Part shown: one piece after another, positions 46,599-57,530 of the stretch | Position numbering within the stretch: the first letter of the stretch is position 1 | Layout: every line of letters starts with the position of its first letter | Origin: Takakia lepidozioides | Lineage: Eukaryota > Streptophyta > Takakiopsida > Takakiales > Takakiaceae | Direction of reading: 5' to 3' | Assembly: GCA_030704615.1 (NCBI GenBank) | Contig: CM060734.1 | Location: forward strand, 27,484,042 to 27,548,041 | DNA: 64,000 nt | Program-made: the position numbers and the translations under genes | Notes under the pieces: generated by a model | The model's database searches: none | Seen by the model: only the letters and a program-made list of their open reading frames with translations | What the model was told of the DNA's origin: nothing

Positions 46599-47300
46599 CT
46601 ATGCTGCTGCGTTGACATCCACAACATGAACCGCCGAGTCGTCGAACAACAGGTCCAGAATTAGGAGTGGTGCGGTAGTTGTCCACTGCGCATTGCCGTT
46701 TTCTGGATTAAGATGGCGAACATAAAGATACAAGATATCTATAGAGGTCACGTTCGTGAAAACATGCAGATATTGGAGGCCTCCTATTGGGACCTCCTCC
46801 ACAGCGTCGTGAAATTTGCAAACATCCAGGACAAACCTGTTCCGATTCTCCCTTAGTGTCAACAATATATTCCCTGGTCCAGAAGAGTGAGTGAGCAATT
46901 CAAGAGCCCTATCCGGGAGCAAATACTGTGGAGGTGCAGCATAGTTATGGTAGTAAGACCTCTAGAACTCGCCGCAGCAACATCTCATGATGAAGAGACG
47001 AACACTCCGTCTTCTAGGTCTATCTCGCACAACAAGTATCCACTGTTGTCCACTGGCAGGCCTCACCCAAAGAGAATCCACAGAAGTGCTCGGAAACTCG
47101 TCACCCTGCGTGTACCTTCACTGAAGTCCAACTCCACCATAATGTCTCCCATCACCGGCTCACGCAATCGCGATCCTCGAATCCCGCTCCGTCGAATGCA
47201 GAAGGCATTTACACAGGGCGGCATTGAGGAAGTGTGCGCCCACCGGGAATGGAGAGGGACAAGTAATCACTGTTGTGTTTCAACACGGAGATACAAACAT
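46599..47300 (-). pseudogene. Unrecognised minus-strand gene remnant
   Basis: The minus strand is open from 46922 to 46599 (LTLRENRNRFVLDVCKFHDA, then GGLQYLHVFTNVTSIDILYL). In other frames upstream are MVELDFSEGTRRVTSFRALL near 47150 and CEIDLEDGVFV near 47030, so the coding stretch probably extended to about 47300 with frame shifts. I do not recognise a family. The beta-strand-rich pattern and conserved hydrophobics suggest a folded domain. Confidence 0.3.
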
Positions 47301-47464
47301 TGAAAACCCAATGCGGAACACCTCTCACGTGATCTTCTTTGGGGCAACGGCAATACGTGCCCCCACTGGCCGACAATGGCTATCCACACATGCAATAAAA
47401 AATGACTGCTGCTAGAACGGGCTTGACAAAGAAGGTGCCACGACATTACGGGAAGAAATTGTGC

Positions 47465-47830
47465 TAAAACCGGCGCCGAAATATGGATGAAATGTGCCCC
47501 AGTGCAGCGTTCTGCACAGTTTTGGAATTAATTCCGAATCCGATATCTGACTGATAGGTGTGCTCATGACGGATGAGGACTGGGGAAGCGATGAATTTCG
47601 GCGCCGAAATTCATATGTTTGTGTATGAAAGCACTTGCATAGGATGAATTTCGGCGCCGAAATTCATCCGTCCGCTGATGAAACGTGCCGACCTAACTTT
47701 TGAATATCGGTAGGCAGGGGAATTTCATGGCAGTTGGGTTTCATGATGTGCGGATAGTGCATTCAATGCCGGCTGCTCCGGGAACAGCATCCGGTGAACG
47801 GAACGGTATTTCGGCGCCGCAATTCGGATA
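47465..47830. repeat. Cluster of CGGCGCCG palindromes
   Basis: At least four occurrences of the core CGGCGCCG or close variants (47471, 47599, 47652 and 47812). Two are embedded in AATTTCGGCGCCGAAATT, and one extends to a perfect 28-bp palindrome at 47642-47669 (ends GGATGAATTT and AAATTCATCC). They lie just upstream of copy A. Confidence 0.85.
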
Positions 47831-48070
47831 AGCGTCTTCTACTGCTGGCTTGAACAGGCACGCATCGCGTTCCAGTCGAGTTCATCCGTGCGAACGTGTC
47901 AGGGGTCGCAATCTCTTCATCACCCATACGGCGGAAAGTGGTGGACGGTGGCAACGCTTGGGGAGACGTGGCTGCTTGTGCATCTGCTCGTGCACAGTGG
48001 TTGCATGTTCCACCGCTTTGCTCTCTCGCTCCTTGCCCTTCTGCGGTGACATTCTCCTGCGTTTCCTCTC

Positions 48071-50925
48071 CTTATGCAGCATAGTGATAACATAGAGTTT
48101 GTGGAAGGTCAGGCGACTCCGGCGCAGAGAAGGAGGACGCGGGATTTTGGGAAGCCGCCGACGACACGACTTAAGCTCCGTCTCATGCAAGAAATGCAGA
48201 CCTCGTTATCCGGAGACTCGGATCGCCCACCAGTGAGAGATTCGTGCTTCGCGGATGTGAAACACTCCATACGCACTATTCCTTTTACACCCTTTTTTTT
48301 GCGTGCAGTGTGTCATGTTTTCCTGTTTGTTTGACATGGGAGCTGGGGAGGGATCGCAGGGGGGCGAGCCAACACAGTCAACTTTGGATACTCCTGCTCG
48401 AGTGTTGCGCTCGCAAGGTGGAAGTGCATCGAGGCAGGCGACTCCTCACAGAACACCTTAGAAATCGCCTCAGAAAAGCCCACCTAGAGTCCGGAAGCCG
48501 AGGAAGCAAAATGAGCCCATGGTTTTGCCTGTAAAACCACTTGGGAGACTAGAAGCCGAGATATTTGGGTTTGCAGGCAGTTTCAGAAAACACGGATGCG
48601 GTGGAGGCCGCTGGAAATGTCGGACTCGGATCTGCAGAAGGGCGGCCCATTGAGCTGACAGAAGCAGAGGACGACAACGTGGTGCGATTTGACGACTTCC
48701 CAGGAGATCAGAACCTGGTGGAGCTTGCAAAGGAGCAAAACCTCCAGGACAACAGACAGGCTGGTGAGAGAGGTGAGAGAAGTGAGAGAGGTGATAGAAG
48801 TCAGAAACTGGTGGCGGGTATGCTCATGAGCGCACGAGACATGAACATAGCAGCAAACAGGTTGCTGGCAGAGACTCATAGCAACATAGGCCACGTTTTG
48901 GGCTCCATGGTGTATCCGGAGAACCTCAAAGTTCCTTTGTGTCACATGGTTAGCCTTCCAGTTGTAAGGCAAGCACTGCCAGGGGACATCGATCGACTGA
49001 AGCACAACTTCAGAGAGGGGTATAGACAGGGGTCGATAGCATTCTACATTAGAATGACCAGGGTGTCACAAGGAGCCCCACTGCAGAGGAGCTTCAGAAT
49101 TGGAGCCCCCACTGGCACACTGTAAATGCCGAGTTTGAAGCCTCTCTGAAGACTAATCCCACATTCGCACACATGGCAGGGAAGATGTTCTTCGTTTGGG
49201 ACGAGAATCATAGGATGTTTGCCTGGACCGAGTACATTGCTGAAATGCATCCGCAAGATATCAATTGGCATTACATGGTGGACTGCATTGTCGTGAAGGT
49301 GGACGTCAGGGACAAATGACTGCTGAAGGGTACCATGGCGGATATAAATCTGTAAGTATACTACTACATCCTTGTGTAGTGCCTATTGCGGCGCCGAAAT
49401 AGGCAATGTTCTCGACTGTCATCCACTCTATGAACTGGAAATTGGATTGCTGTGCCGAAATCTGGTTATTTTTGTATCATATTTTCATGTTGTTTTTTTT
49501 TTGTTTCTCCATGGCAGGGATCAGTGGCTTTGACTGTATCCGCTGGATGTGGAAATGCATACAAACATCAGGGATGACTTGGCCTATGCCAAAATGCAGT
49601 TCTTTGAGAGTGATGCCCCCAACAAGGTGGACGCGTCGATAGAGAGTCACATTGTGCAGGCAGGGAGGCAATCACGGACCAAGTACAGGTCCAAACTTGT
49701 GAAGCAAGTTGCAATCGCTGACCCTGGTCTTGGTTCCGAGTTCCTGGCGGAGATAGGACTGCATTACTCCAGACCCATGAAACTGGAAATGTCCATGGAG
49801 AAACTTCATCACATCGCAGTGTCCTGTGTTGAGTCGGCGGAGAAGGTTAGCATGTGTTTGTTCTTGTTTTGTGTCTTCTCGTGATTCTCATGATAAGGTT
49901 CTTTTGTCTGACCGATGTTAGGCCATGCAGACGAGGTGGCTGCGAATCTGGAACGGCCATATAAACACGAAGCTGTTGTACTACTTTCCCATCGAGCCAA
50001 CAGACGACAAAATGAATGATTGGCTCAATGTGATGACTTGGTGGCATCAGGTATAATTTCCTCTTCTTTTGTGTGTTGGACATCATTGCAATTTCAAATT
50101 CATGAATGTTTTGGAGACCTGCAATGCTGCAGGTACTGACCCACGCCCAGGAGCAATTGGATTGCAACACCACCACTTTCAAATTACAGATCGACTGGGC
50201 AAAACCAGAGACAATGGAGAACTACGTGCAGTCCTAGCGAGGGCGCTTCGCAAACCTCTTTTTCAGAGAAATTGCAAAGGCAAGATGCAGCGTATACATC
50301 GAAGAGCAGGAGGGTGCTGACAAAGCGGCAATGTGAGTCCTGTTCAGGTAATCTGCTGCCAATGCATCCCCCTATTTGCAGTTTTAAGGATTTAGCTAAG
50401 CAACGGTGGGTATTGCGGCGCCGAAATATACCTTTGCAAGATGTGAATGCTGGGTAATTGGGGCACGGTCCACTGCGTAATTTGGTGCCGAAATACCTTC
50501 TGCATTCATAACTTCCTCTTGCATGATGCATCAGTAGCATGATTTTTGTTGAACTGGCTTGTGATTGCAGGTACATAAATTTTGCTCTCATTCCGTCCGG
50601 AGCCATTCAAAGGGTTCCACCATTCTTCCTGGCGTGGAGGACACTTGGAGGTCGTGGTACCATGTACACAGAAGTAATGGCGAAGGAGTGGCATGCCGAG
50701 CATTTGATAGACTGTCCCTGGTATGTGGATCTCCCAAGTGGGACCGTTGACCTATCGGAGGTTAACTTGAAGAAGGAAGCGAATGCCTGGGCTATGAAGG
50801 CGCATTTGGATCCCCAACCAGAGGACACGGAAAAACTGAAAATAGAGGAGGCAGCAAAGCAGCGCACCCGCACACCATCAAGCATCTTCATGCTGGTGAT
50901 TTTGGTAACGCACCAAGGATGACCG
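48071..50925 (+). pseudogene. ParB-like/methyltransferase-family gene, copy A
   Basis: Spliced gene, truncated at its 3' end. An early exon follows CTTATGCAG at 48071 (HSDNIEFVEGQATPAQRRRT). The main exon, from about 48575 after TTTGCAG to a donor at 49350, holds a low-complexity ERGERSERGDRSQ stretch, then AETHSNIGHVLGSMVYPENL and the ParB-like part (LPGDIDRLKHNFREGYRQGS, later VWDENHRMFAW). One frame change near 49050 and a stop near 49317 break it. Exons near 49560-49844, 49932-50050, 50134-50332 and 50571-50925 match copy B in order and mostly in intron position. The methyltransferase-like part is missing. Introns have GT-AG ends. CGGCGCCGAAAT palindromes lie in two introns (49388 and 50417). 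Confidence 0.7.
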
Positions 50926-51540
50926 TCATGTTTTCTATCCATATCTGTCAACATTCCGGACGCCCTCGAGTAGTCCGCCCTAGGAGGGAACTCAAAGAAG
51001 ATATTACTGTCGACGTCGGCGGGAAGGCATGTAACCAATTTAATTGCAAACTTGCTGTAGTCCAGCCCGGCCAGCTCCGACCGGTGTCCCTCCAGGTGAA
51101 GCCCTCGAAGAATTTCAAGAATAGATCGAACTGCGGTGCTCGTGCTGGGAATATGACTCCCTCCTCCACTGACGTCCATTGAGGACTTGCCTGATCTCCA
51201 GGACGACCTCGGAACTTCCATGACCTCATCTGCGTCGGACAGGTTGTGAACAACCCGGTTCTCGCTCGTCTTCATGGATGGGTTCGGCTCTGGATTTACT
51301 TCGTTGCGGACTTCTCTCTTTGAGGTAGCCACTCTCTGATTCGCGGATTGTTTCGTGGAAGGCGCCAGGATAGAAGGTGCATTTGGCGGGCAAATGAAGT
51401 CACCAACAGCCCTGTATATGACGCTGTCCGATGGTGGAACTCGCCATTCCCTGCCATCGCCGAAATCATCGTGGAGCACAACAATACTCTCGACAACAAG
51501 GCCATTTGAGTCCTTCCTTTCTCTCCAAAAAAAAAACCGA
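50925..51540 (-). CDS. Unrecognised minus-strand ORF
   Basis: Open from about 51540 (an upstream ATG lies at 51479, MLHDDFGDGREWRVPPSDSV) and protein-like down to about 50925, with VRSILEILRGLHLEGHRSEL and FAIKLVTCLPADVDSNIFFE. It stays open across the antisense of the last exon of copy A, but that part is not expected to be coding. I recognise no domain. It lies tail to tail with copy A and marks the point where that gene is broken off. Confidence 0.35.
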
Positions 51541-51839
51541 CCCCGGTTTCAGTGTGGTATCGAACGCACAGATATTTCTCCATCAATCACCCCGGCAGAT
51601 GTCCCCTCTGCACGGAAATGAAGCTCTATGCTCGTGAGGAGGGCAGTACACTGTAGCGCTCGGGTTTTCCGCATGGAAGATGTGCACACAAGACTGCCAG
51701 GATGGCGTGCGGGGAAGCTCCCTGGTAGAAGGGGGATGCAGCGATGGGAAGGAATGCGGTGCCGATTTGTCCGAGCGACGAAGCCTGATCCAAATCCAGG
51801 GAGCCAACTATCTCAAAAATCCACAGTCAGAGTGTTAAT

Positions 51840-53780
51840 GAACCTTGTCTCCGGAATGCGGCCCCTGGTCTTTGCGCAATAACTGCCAACGGTATGCAGT
51901 CAGAAAGTGGGGGGCCGTCCGGATGATGTCGGCTGAGGGGGAGAAGCCGGCACCGTGCCGTCACATTACTACCCCTGAATGGAAATTCGGCACCCAATAT
52001 CCAACAGGGGCCGCACGGATGAAGTCGTCTGGGGCAGAGATGCCGGCACCTGTCCGACAGAGAACATCCCCCGGATGGAAATTCAGCGCCGAATTTCCAT
52101 TCGGATCCCCCCAAAGGAAGTCCTGTCGGGGGGTCAGGTCGAAAACTGGCCGACATAAAACCTCCGCGGATGCAAAAACGGCGCCGAATTTCCAACAGAG
52201 GACCCGGATGAAGTCGACTCGGGCGCAGAGGCCGGAGTGTGTGCGACAGAGAACATCCCCTGGATGGAGATTCGGCGCCGAATTTCCATCCGGGCCCCCC
52301 AAAGGGAGTCGTGTCGGAGGGTCAGGCCGAAAACTGGACGGCATAAAAACATCCCCAGATGGAAAAACGGCGCCGAATTTCCATCCGGGGCGGTTCGGAT
52401 GCAGTCGGGGAGGGGGGAGTGGCCTGCACTTGGCCGTCACATTTCAACCCCCGGACGAAAATTCGCACCGAAATATCGAACAGGGGACGCCCGGATGAAG
52501 TCGCCTCGGGCGCAGAGGCCGGCGAGGATGCGACAGAGAACATCCCCTGGACGGAGATTCGGCGCCGAATTTCCATCCGGGCCCCCCCCAAGGAAGTCTT
52601 GTCGGGGGGTCAGACCGAAACTGGCCGACATAAAAACCTCCACAGATGGGGAAAACGGCGCCGAATTTTCAATTCGGGGCCGTTCCTCCAATGCAGTCGG
52701 GGAGAAGGGAGAGGTCGGCACCTGGCCGTCATATTTCAACCCCCGGGACGGAAATTCGGCACCGAATATCCAACAAGCGGCGGAGAGGCGGCACTTCTCC
52801 GACAGAGACCATCCCCCGGATGGAAATTCGGCGCCGAATTTCCATCCAGCAGGTAAGTGGAATCCCGGATGGATGGAGATTGGGCGCCGAATTTCCATCC
52901 AGCAGGTAAGTGGACCCGGATGGATGGAGATCGGCGCCCGAATTTCCATCCAGCAGGTAAGTGAATCCCGGATGGATGGAGATTCGGCGCCGAATTTCAA
53001 TCCTGCAGGTAGCGGCGCGAATTTCCATCCAGCAGGTAAGTCCGATCGGTGCCGTATGGATATTCGGCGCCGAATTTCCATCCCATGTATTAGGTGCTTC
53101 CGGCAGGTAATTCCCACCTTCGCAGGTAATTTTCCAGATGAGAATTACCTTCCTGCAGGTAATTCCAATCGATGTTAATTCCTCGTCCATAATTACCTAC
53201 ACGAAGGTAATCTCATCTGGGAATTACTTATATGGGAATTACCTGCATAAGGTAATTCCTCGCTACATGGCGAAGGAAATTCGCGCCGAATCCATACGGC
53301 ACCGGCTGGAAATTCGGCGCCGAATTCGCCACTTACCTGCTGGATGGAAATTCGGCGCCGAATTTTATTCATCCGGGATTCGAATTACCTGCAGGATGGA
53401 AATTCGGCGCCGAATTACCTCTTGAGGAAATTTGGCGCACCGCCCTACCTGCGCGGATGGAAATTCGGCGCCGGATTCCATCCGCGCGCTTCCGAATTAC
53501 CTGCGTGAGGAAATTTCTGCGATGGAATTCGGCGCCGGATTTCCATCCTTCCGAATTACCTGCGTGAGGGAAATTTGCCGCCCTACCTCCGCGGATGGAA
53601 ATTCGGCGCCGGATTTCCATCCGCGGGCTTCCGAATTACCTGCGTGAGGGAAATTTCCGCCGCCCTTCCTCGCGGATGGAAATTCGGCGCCGGATCCATC
53701 CGCCGCTCCGAATTACCTGCAGGATGGAAATCCGCGCCGGAATTCCATCGTGCAGCGCTCCGAATTACCTCTACGTTGGA
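51840..53780. repeat. Dense array of GGCGCC-centred palindromes
   Basis: Around twenty-five occurrences of GGAAATTCGGCGCCGAATTT or variants, at 40-100 base intervals. From 51960 to 52800 the unit is about 110-260 bp and includes CAGAGAACATCCCCCGGATG. From 52840 to 53060 a short unit with CCATCCAGCAGGTAAGT repeats four to five times. From 53100 to 53280 GAATTACCTGCAGGTAATTC-type palindromes alternate. From 53290 to 53780 both types are mixed (GGAAATTCGGCGCCGGATTT, then CCGAATTACCTGCGTGAGG). No coding function is likely although many frames stay open. Confidence 0.9.
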
Positions 53781-55426
53781 AATTCCGGGACTGTTTCGTC
53801 GATTTTCATCCGACATGGAGGGCTTCATCCGACATTTAATTGCGCAGTTGGGCAATAAATGTCGACGGCCGTCGGTTATTATTCGGGCTGGCGACGCATG
53901 GCTTCTTGGACACGTACCCTAAATCTCATGCTAAACTTGGCTTAACATGGTATTCCAGGCATGTACCCCAAAAAAGGAGATCTTTTTGGCTGGGACTTAT
54001 GCCGCCTGAAGGGCGTGGCTCTCCTGAGAGAGACCTCACATCCAGACCGCGGCGGAAGTTGAAAGCTCTGTACTACGGACGACGGCCAATCTCTCGCATG
54101 GCCAAACTGAAGCTCCAGCAGGAGATTCCAGTGTCTTGCTCACAACCTGCGCCAACTGAAGCCGAGTACTCTCAGGCAAGCCACTTCTGCTTTCGGTTTG
54201 TTCGATTTATTTTTTTGCTTCGCTTTGTTACCTCGCTTTGTTTTGCATCTTCATCCTGGCTTTGCTGTATGAGTGAACTTTAGATAGTTGAGTGAACCTT
54301 AGATTGTTTGCAATGCGTGTGCAAATCCGGCAGCTCTGGAGAAGGCTGCTTGTGCATGTCATTCTAGGCAATGGTTGCATTTGTTTTCATTGTTGTTGCA
54401 TGGCTCTCCATACTTCCTAAACTTGTTATGTTTTCATTTTTGCTACATGATTGTTGCTATGGTGGTTGCGCTGCTCGTTGCGATGCTGCTTTTTGCACCG
54501 ATGTTGGATTTTTGTCAATGACAGAGTGACGACGAGCCCGGCACGCTGGTGGTATCATCGACAGGCTCCAACTCATCGACATGTTTGAATCGCCCAACTT
54601 GGGCGAGAGGGCAAACTTAAACCTTTTGTTGGTGGGACGGGAGGACTTGCAACGAGAGTACGACAGAAGGCATTGGGGGAGGTTGGTGCAGGCGGCATGG
54701 CAGGTGAAGGGCGTGAGGACATGAGGACAGCAGATCCGGCAATGGAGGTTGTTCATGCACATGCAGTAGGGCCCGCCCACGCAAGAAAAAGAAGAAAGCT
54801 AAGCACATGCAATCCCCGGCGAGAGAGCCGTCACGGGCTGCGGAGGGGGGAGTGAGCAGTGCGCGCGAGGGGTGTCAGTTCGCCTCAATCAAAGGTGGTC
54901 GCCTGGAGGGCTCCCTGCTGCTAGCCCTAGTAAGAAACAGAAAGCCCGTGAGAGGGCAAAAGAGAGGGCAAAAGACAGACGAGACAGAATGCTAGCCAGG
55001 AGGAAAGAGAAAAAGGCACTGAAGAGGCCAGGGGTGCCCAAATGACAGATGCCAATGTAAGCGAGGGACGCACAGAGACGGTGGATCCCTCAAGACACCA
55101 CAGAGAGGCAGTAACACACCGGTTAGACCATCGCGGGCAAGAGCAGCCCCCGCAATTACCCATACGGTGGAGAGTGGAGGAGAGGAAAGAACACCTGAAA
55201 GAGCACGGATTGTGCAAGTTCGAGGTGAAGCCAGGGAGAGGGCAGTAGAGACGACGAGAGTGCTGGAGGTGGTTTCGCAGGTGGCTGACCCTGTTGAGGA
55301 GGACGACAGGAGGTTTCTGACCAGGATGACATCCTCCCGGACATCCCCAGGCCCCAAACCCGGAGCATACAGGCTGGATTTGGCGGTCCTGGTGGGCTGC
55401 CGGAAAACCCCTCTGCAGCAGACGTC

Positions 55427-55961
55427 ATGTCTGAGGCGGATATGAAGTTGGCCGCTGCCAAGATGTTGGAGGCAACCCACAGCAACATTGGCAGGGTGCT
55501 GGGGGGCATGGTGTACCCGGCCAAGCTTCGAATTCCCCTTTGCCGCTTGGTGTCATTGCAGGTGGTGAGACCTGCCCTCCCAGGCGATATCGACAAGCTG
55601 AAATTCTCTTTCCGGGATGGATATCGAATGGGGTCTGCCGCGTTTTACGTTTCCATTGAGAACGACCACGGAGCTTCCCGTGCCCACACTTCCGATGAGG
55701 TGGACAAATGGGGTCCCCATTGGCAAACGCGAAATGAGGAGTTCGAGAGATCGATTGCTAGTGATCCTCTTTTCCAGCACATGTCCGGTAAGATGTTCTA
55801 CGTGTGGGACGGCAATCATCGCCTCCTGGCATGGATGGAGCACATTGCCCAAGCCCACCCCAACGATCTCGATTGGCATTTCGCCGTGATTGTGTTGTGC
55901 TGAAGGTTGCGGGGCCCAAAGATCGCAGTCTTCTCAAAGCTGCAATGGCCGACATCAACTC
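55427..55961 (+). CDS. ParB-like domain exon of copy B
   Basis: Open for the whole exon until a small frame change near 55900. Residues read SNIGRVLGGMVYPAKLRIPL, then SLQVVRPALPGDIDKLKFSF and RDGYRMGSAAFYV, then KMFYVWDGNHRLLAWMEHIA, then LDWHFAV. ParB/Srx-fold domains have an N-terminal 'rP......id.L..si...G....i.V' pattern followed by 'viDGnHRl.Aa', in which the Gly-x-His-Arg motif binds phosphate or nucleotide. Both parts are present here at the expected spacing. Copy A preserves HR but has DEN for DGN. ParB proteins bind palindromic parS sites and use CTP, and ParB-like domains also occur in nucleases. Which activity applies here is unknown. Confidence 0.6.
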
Positions 55962-57109
55962 GTAAGCTACAACCCCTCTCGCTTTTGGACTTTGAATTTG
56001 GAAGTCATTTCATTGCGAATCCTCATATATGATGAAAAATTCCCATTTCAGTATTGTTTGATGGAAATGTGGCACTGCAGGGTGACTGAGAATGCCTTCA
56101 TTGCCACCAACTTGTCCCATATGCTCTTCCGAGTGAAGGATGTCGGGAAGCAGGGGTGCAAGAGTTTGCCAATTCCCTCAGTGCCGACCTCCTGCGCAAG
56201 TCGGAGGCAAAGGCAGACAGAACCTGGTATAGGCTGAGCGTCGACGCCATGGTGGACTACATATTTCGGGTAAAGCTCCTGACAGTTTTGTTGAGCTAAT
56301 CTGTCTCTCCTCCCCAATAGAAGAAATTGTGTTGAGCAGGATCTCTAATCTTATGTGCGCATTCTTGACAGACGAAAATACAGCAGGATTTGGCACATGC
56401 GCGGAGGTTCTACATGGAGTCAGAGGAGAAGAATCCAACCCTCCCGGAACTCGAATCGTATGTCAAAGCTGCGGAGGTGAGGGCCCGCATAAAGTACAAG
56501 TCGCGGATGGTAAAGTACGTGGCCATAGCTGATCCGCCCTTGGTGCCGACTTTCTGGTGGAGGTGGGGAAGCACTACTCTCGCGCTCTGAAGCCCACGAT
56601 GACATTGGAGAAGCTCCATCGTCTAGCCACATCCTGTGTGGATGCAACAGAAAAGGTGATACATTCTTAACCAAATTGTGGTGGCAACAACTCCTTTTGT
56701 GGTGTTTGGCGCTTACGAATATGCTGGGTGGTTGGACAGACCCGGTGGCTCCAAATCTGGAATGGTTCCCAAAGTACCAGGGACATGTGGAGCTTCCCCA
56801 AACCGGACAAACTCTCTGACCCCACATTCGACATGTGGATGAACCGCATGACATGGTGGTTTCAGGTACTTCCCCACGCTTCGTTTGGGGCTTCTACTCT
56901 AGTAGGGGGTGGATTCATTGTATTTTTTGAGGAAAGCGATCTGATGGACAATCTCCACAGGTGACGACGAATGCGCAAGAGCAGCTGGACACACAAGCAC
57001 ATCAGTTCAAGATGGAGATATCTCCTGCAGCAGAGAGCCTACGTGACTATGTGACGAGGTACTTTCTGCTCTACAAAACCAACCTATTCTTTCGCCATAT
57101 AGTTCCAGC

Positions 57110-57510
57110 CCTATTGCCGCCAGGGAGCCATTTCGGTCTAACCTACGGTGGCTGGCCAGGAACTGGAAATTCGGCGCCGTTTCCAGTTCTAGCCCTATTG
57201 CCGTCCAGGACTTAGCCATTTCGGTAAGTCCCTAGGTGGCTGGCCCGGAACTGGAAATTCGGCGCCGTTTTCCAGTTCTAGGCCCTATTGCCGTCCAGGG
57301 ACTTAGCCATTTTCGGGCTAAGTCCCTAGACTGGCTGGCCTGAACTGGAAATTCGGCGCCATTTTCCAGTTCCAGGCCGTATTGCCGTTCAGGGACTTAG
57401 CCATTTTCGGGCTAAGTCCCTAGACTGGGTGGCCCTGAAGTGGAAATTCGGCCATATTCCAGTTGTAGGCCCTATTGCCGTTCAGGGACTTAGCCATTTT
57501 CGGACCTCAT
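57110..57510. repeat. Palindromic array within an intron of copy B
   Basis: Three to four units of about 105 bp, each with GGGACTTAGCCATTTTCGGG, then CTAAGTCCCTAGACTGGCTG, then AACTGGAAATTCGGCGCCGT, then TTTTCCAGTTC. It lies between exon 56961-57100 and exon 57531, the same place as the array in copy C. Confidence 0.8.
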
Positions 57511-57530
57511 TGTGTTTTTCATGAATGCAG

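Noticed and set aside
51840-53640. Several open frames of 150-310 codons on both strands, arginine/isoleucine-rich
   Set aside because: They are translations of the GGCGCC palindrome array; the repeated RRRISI-type words reflect the DNA repeat, not a protein.
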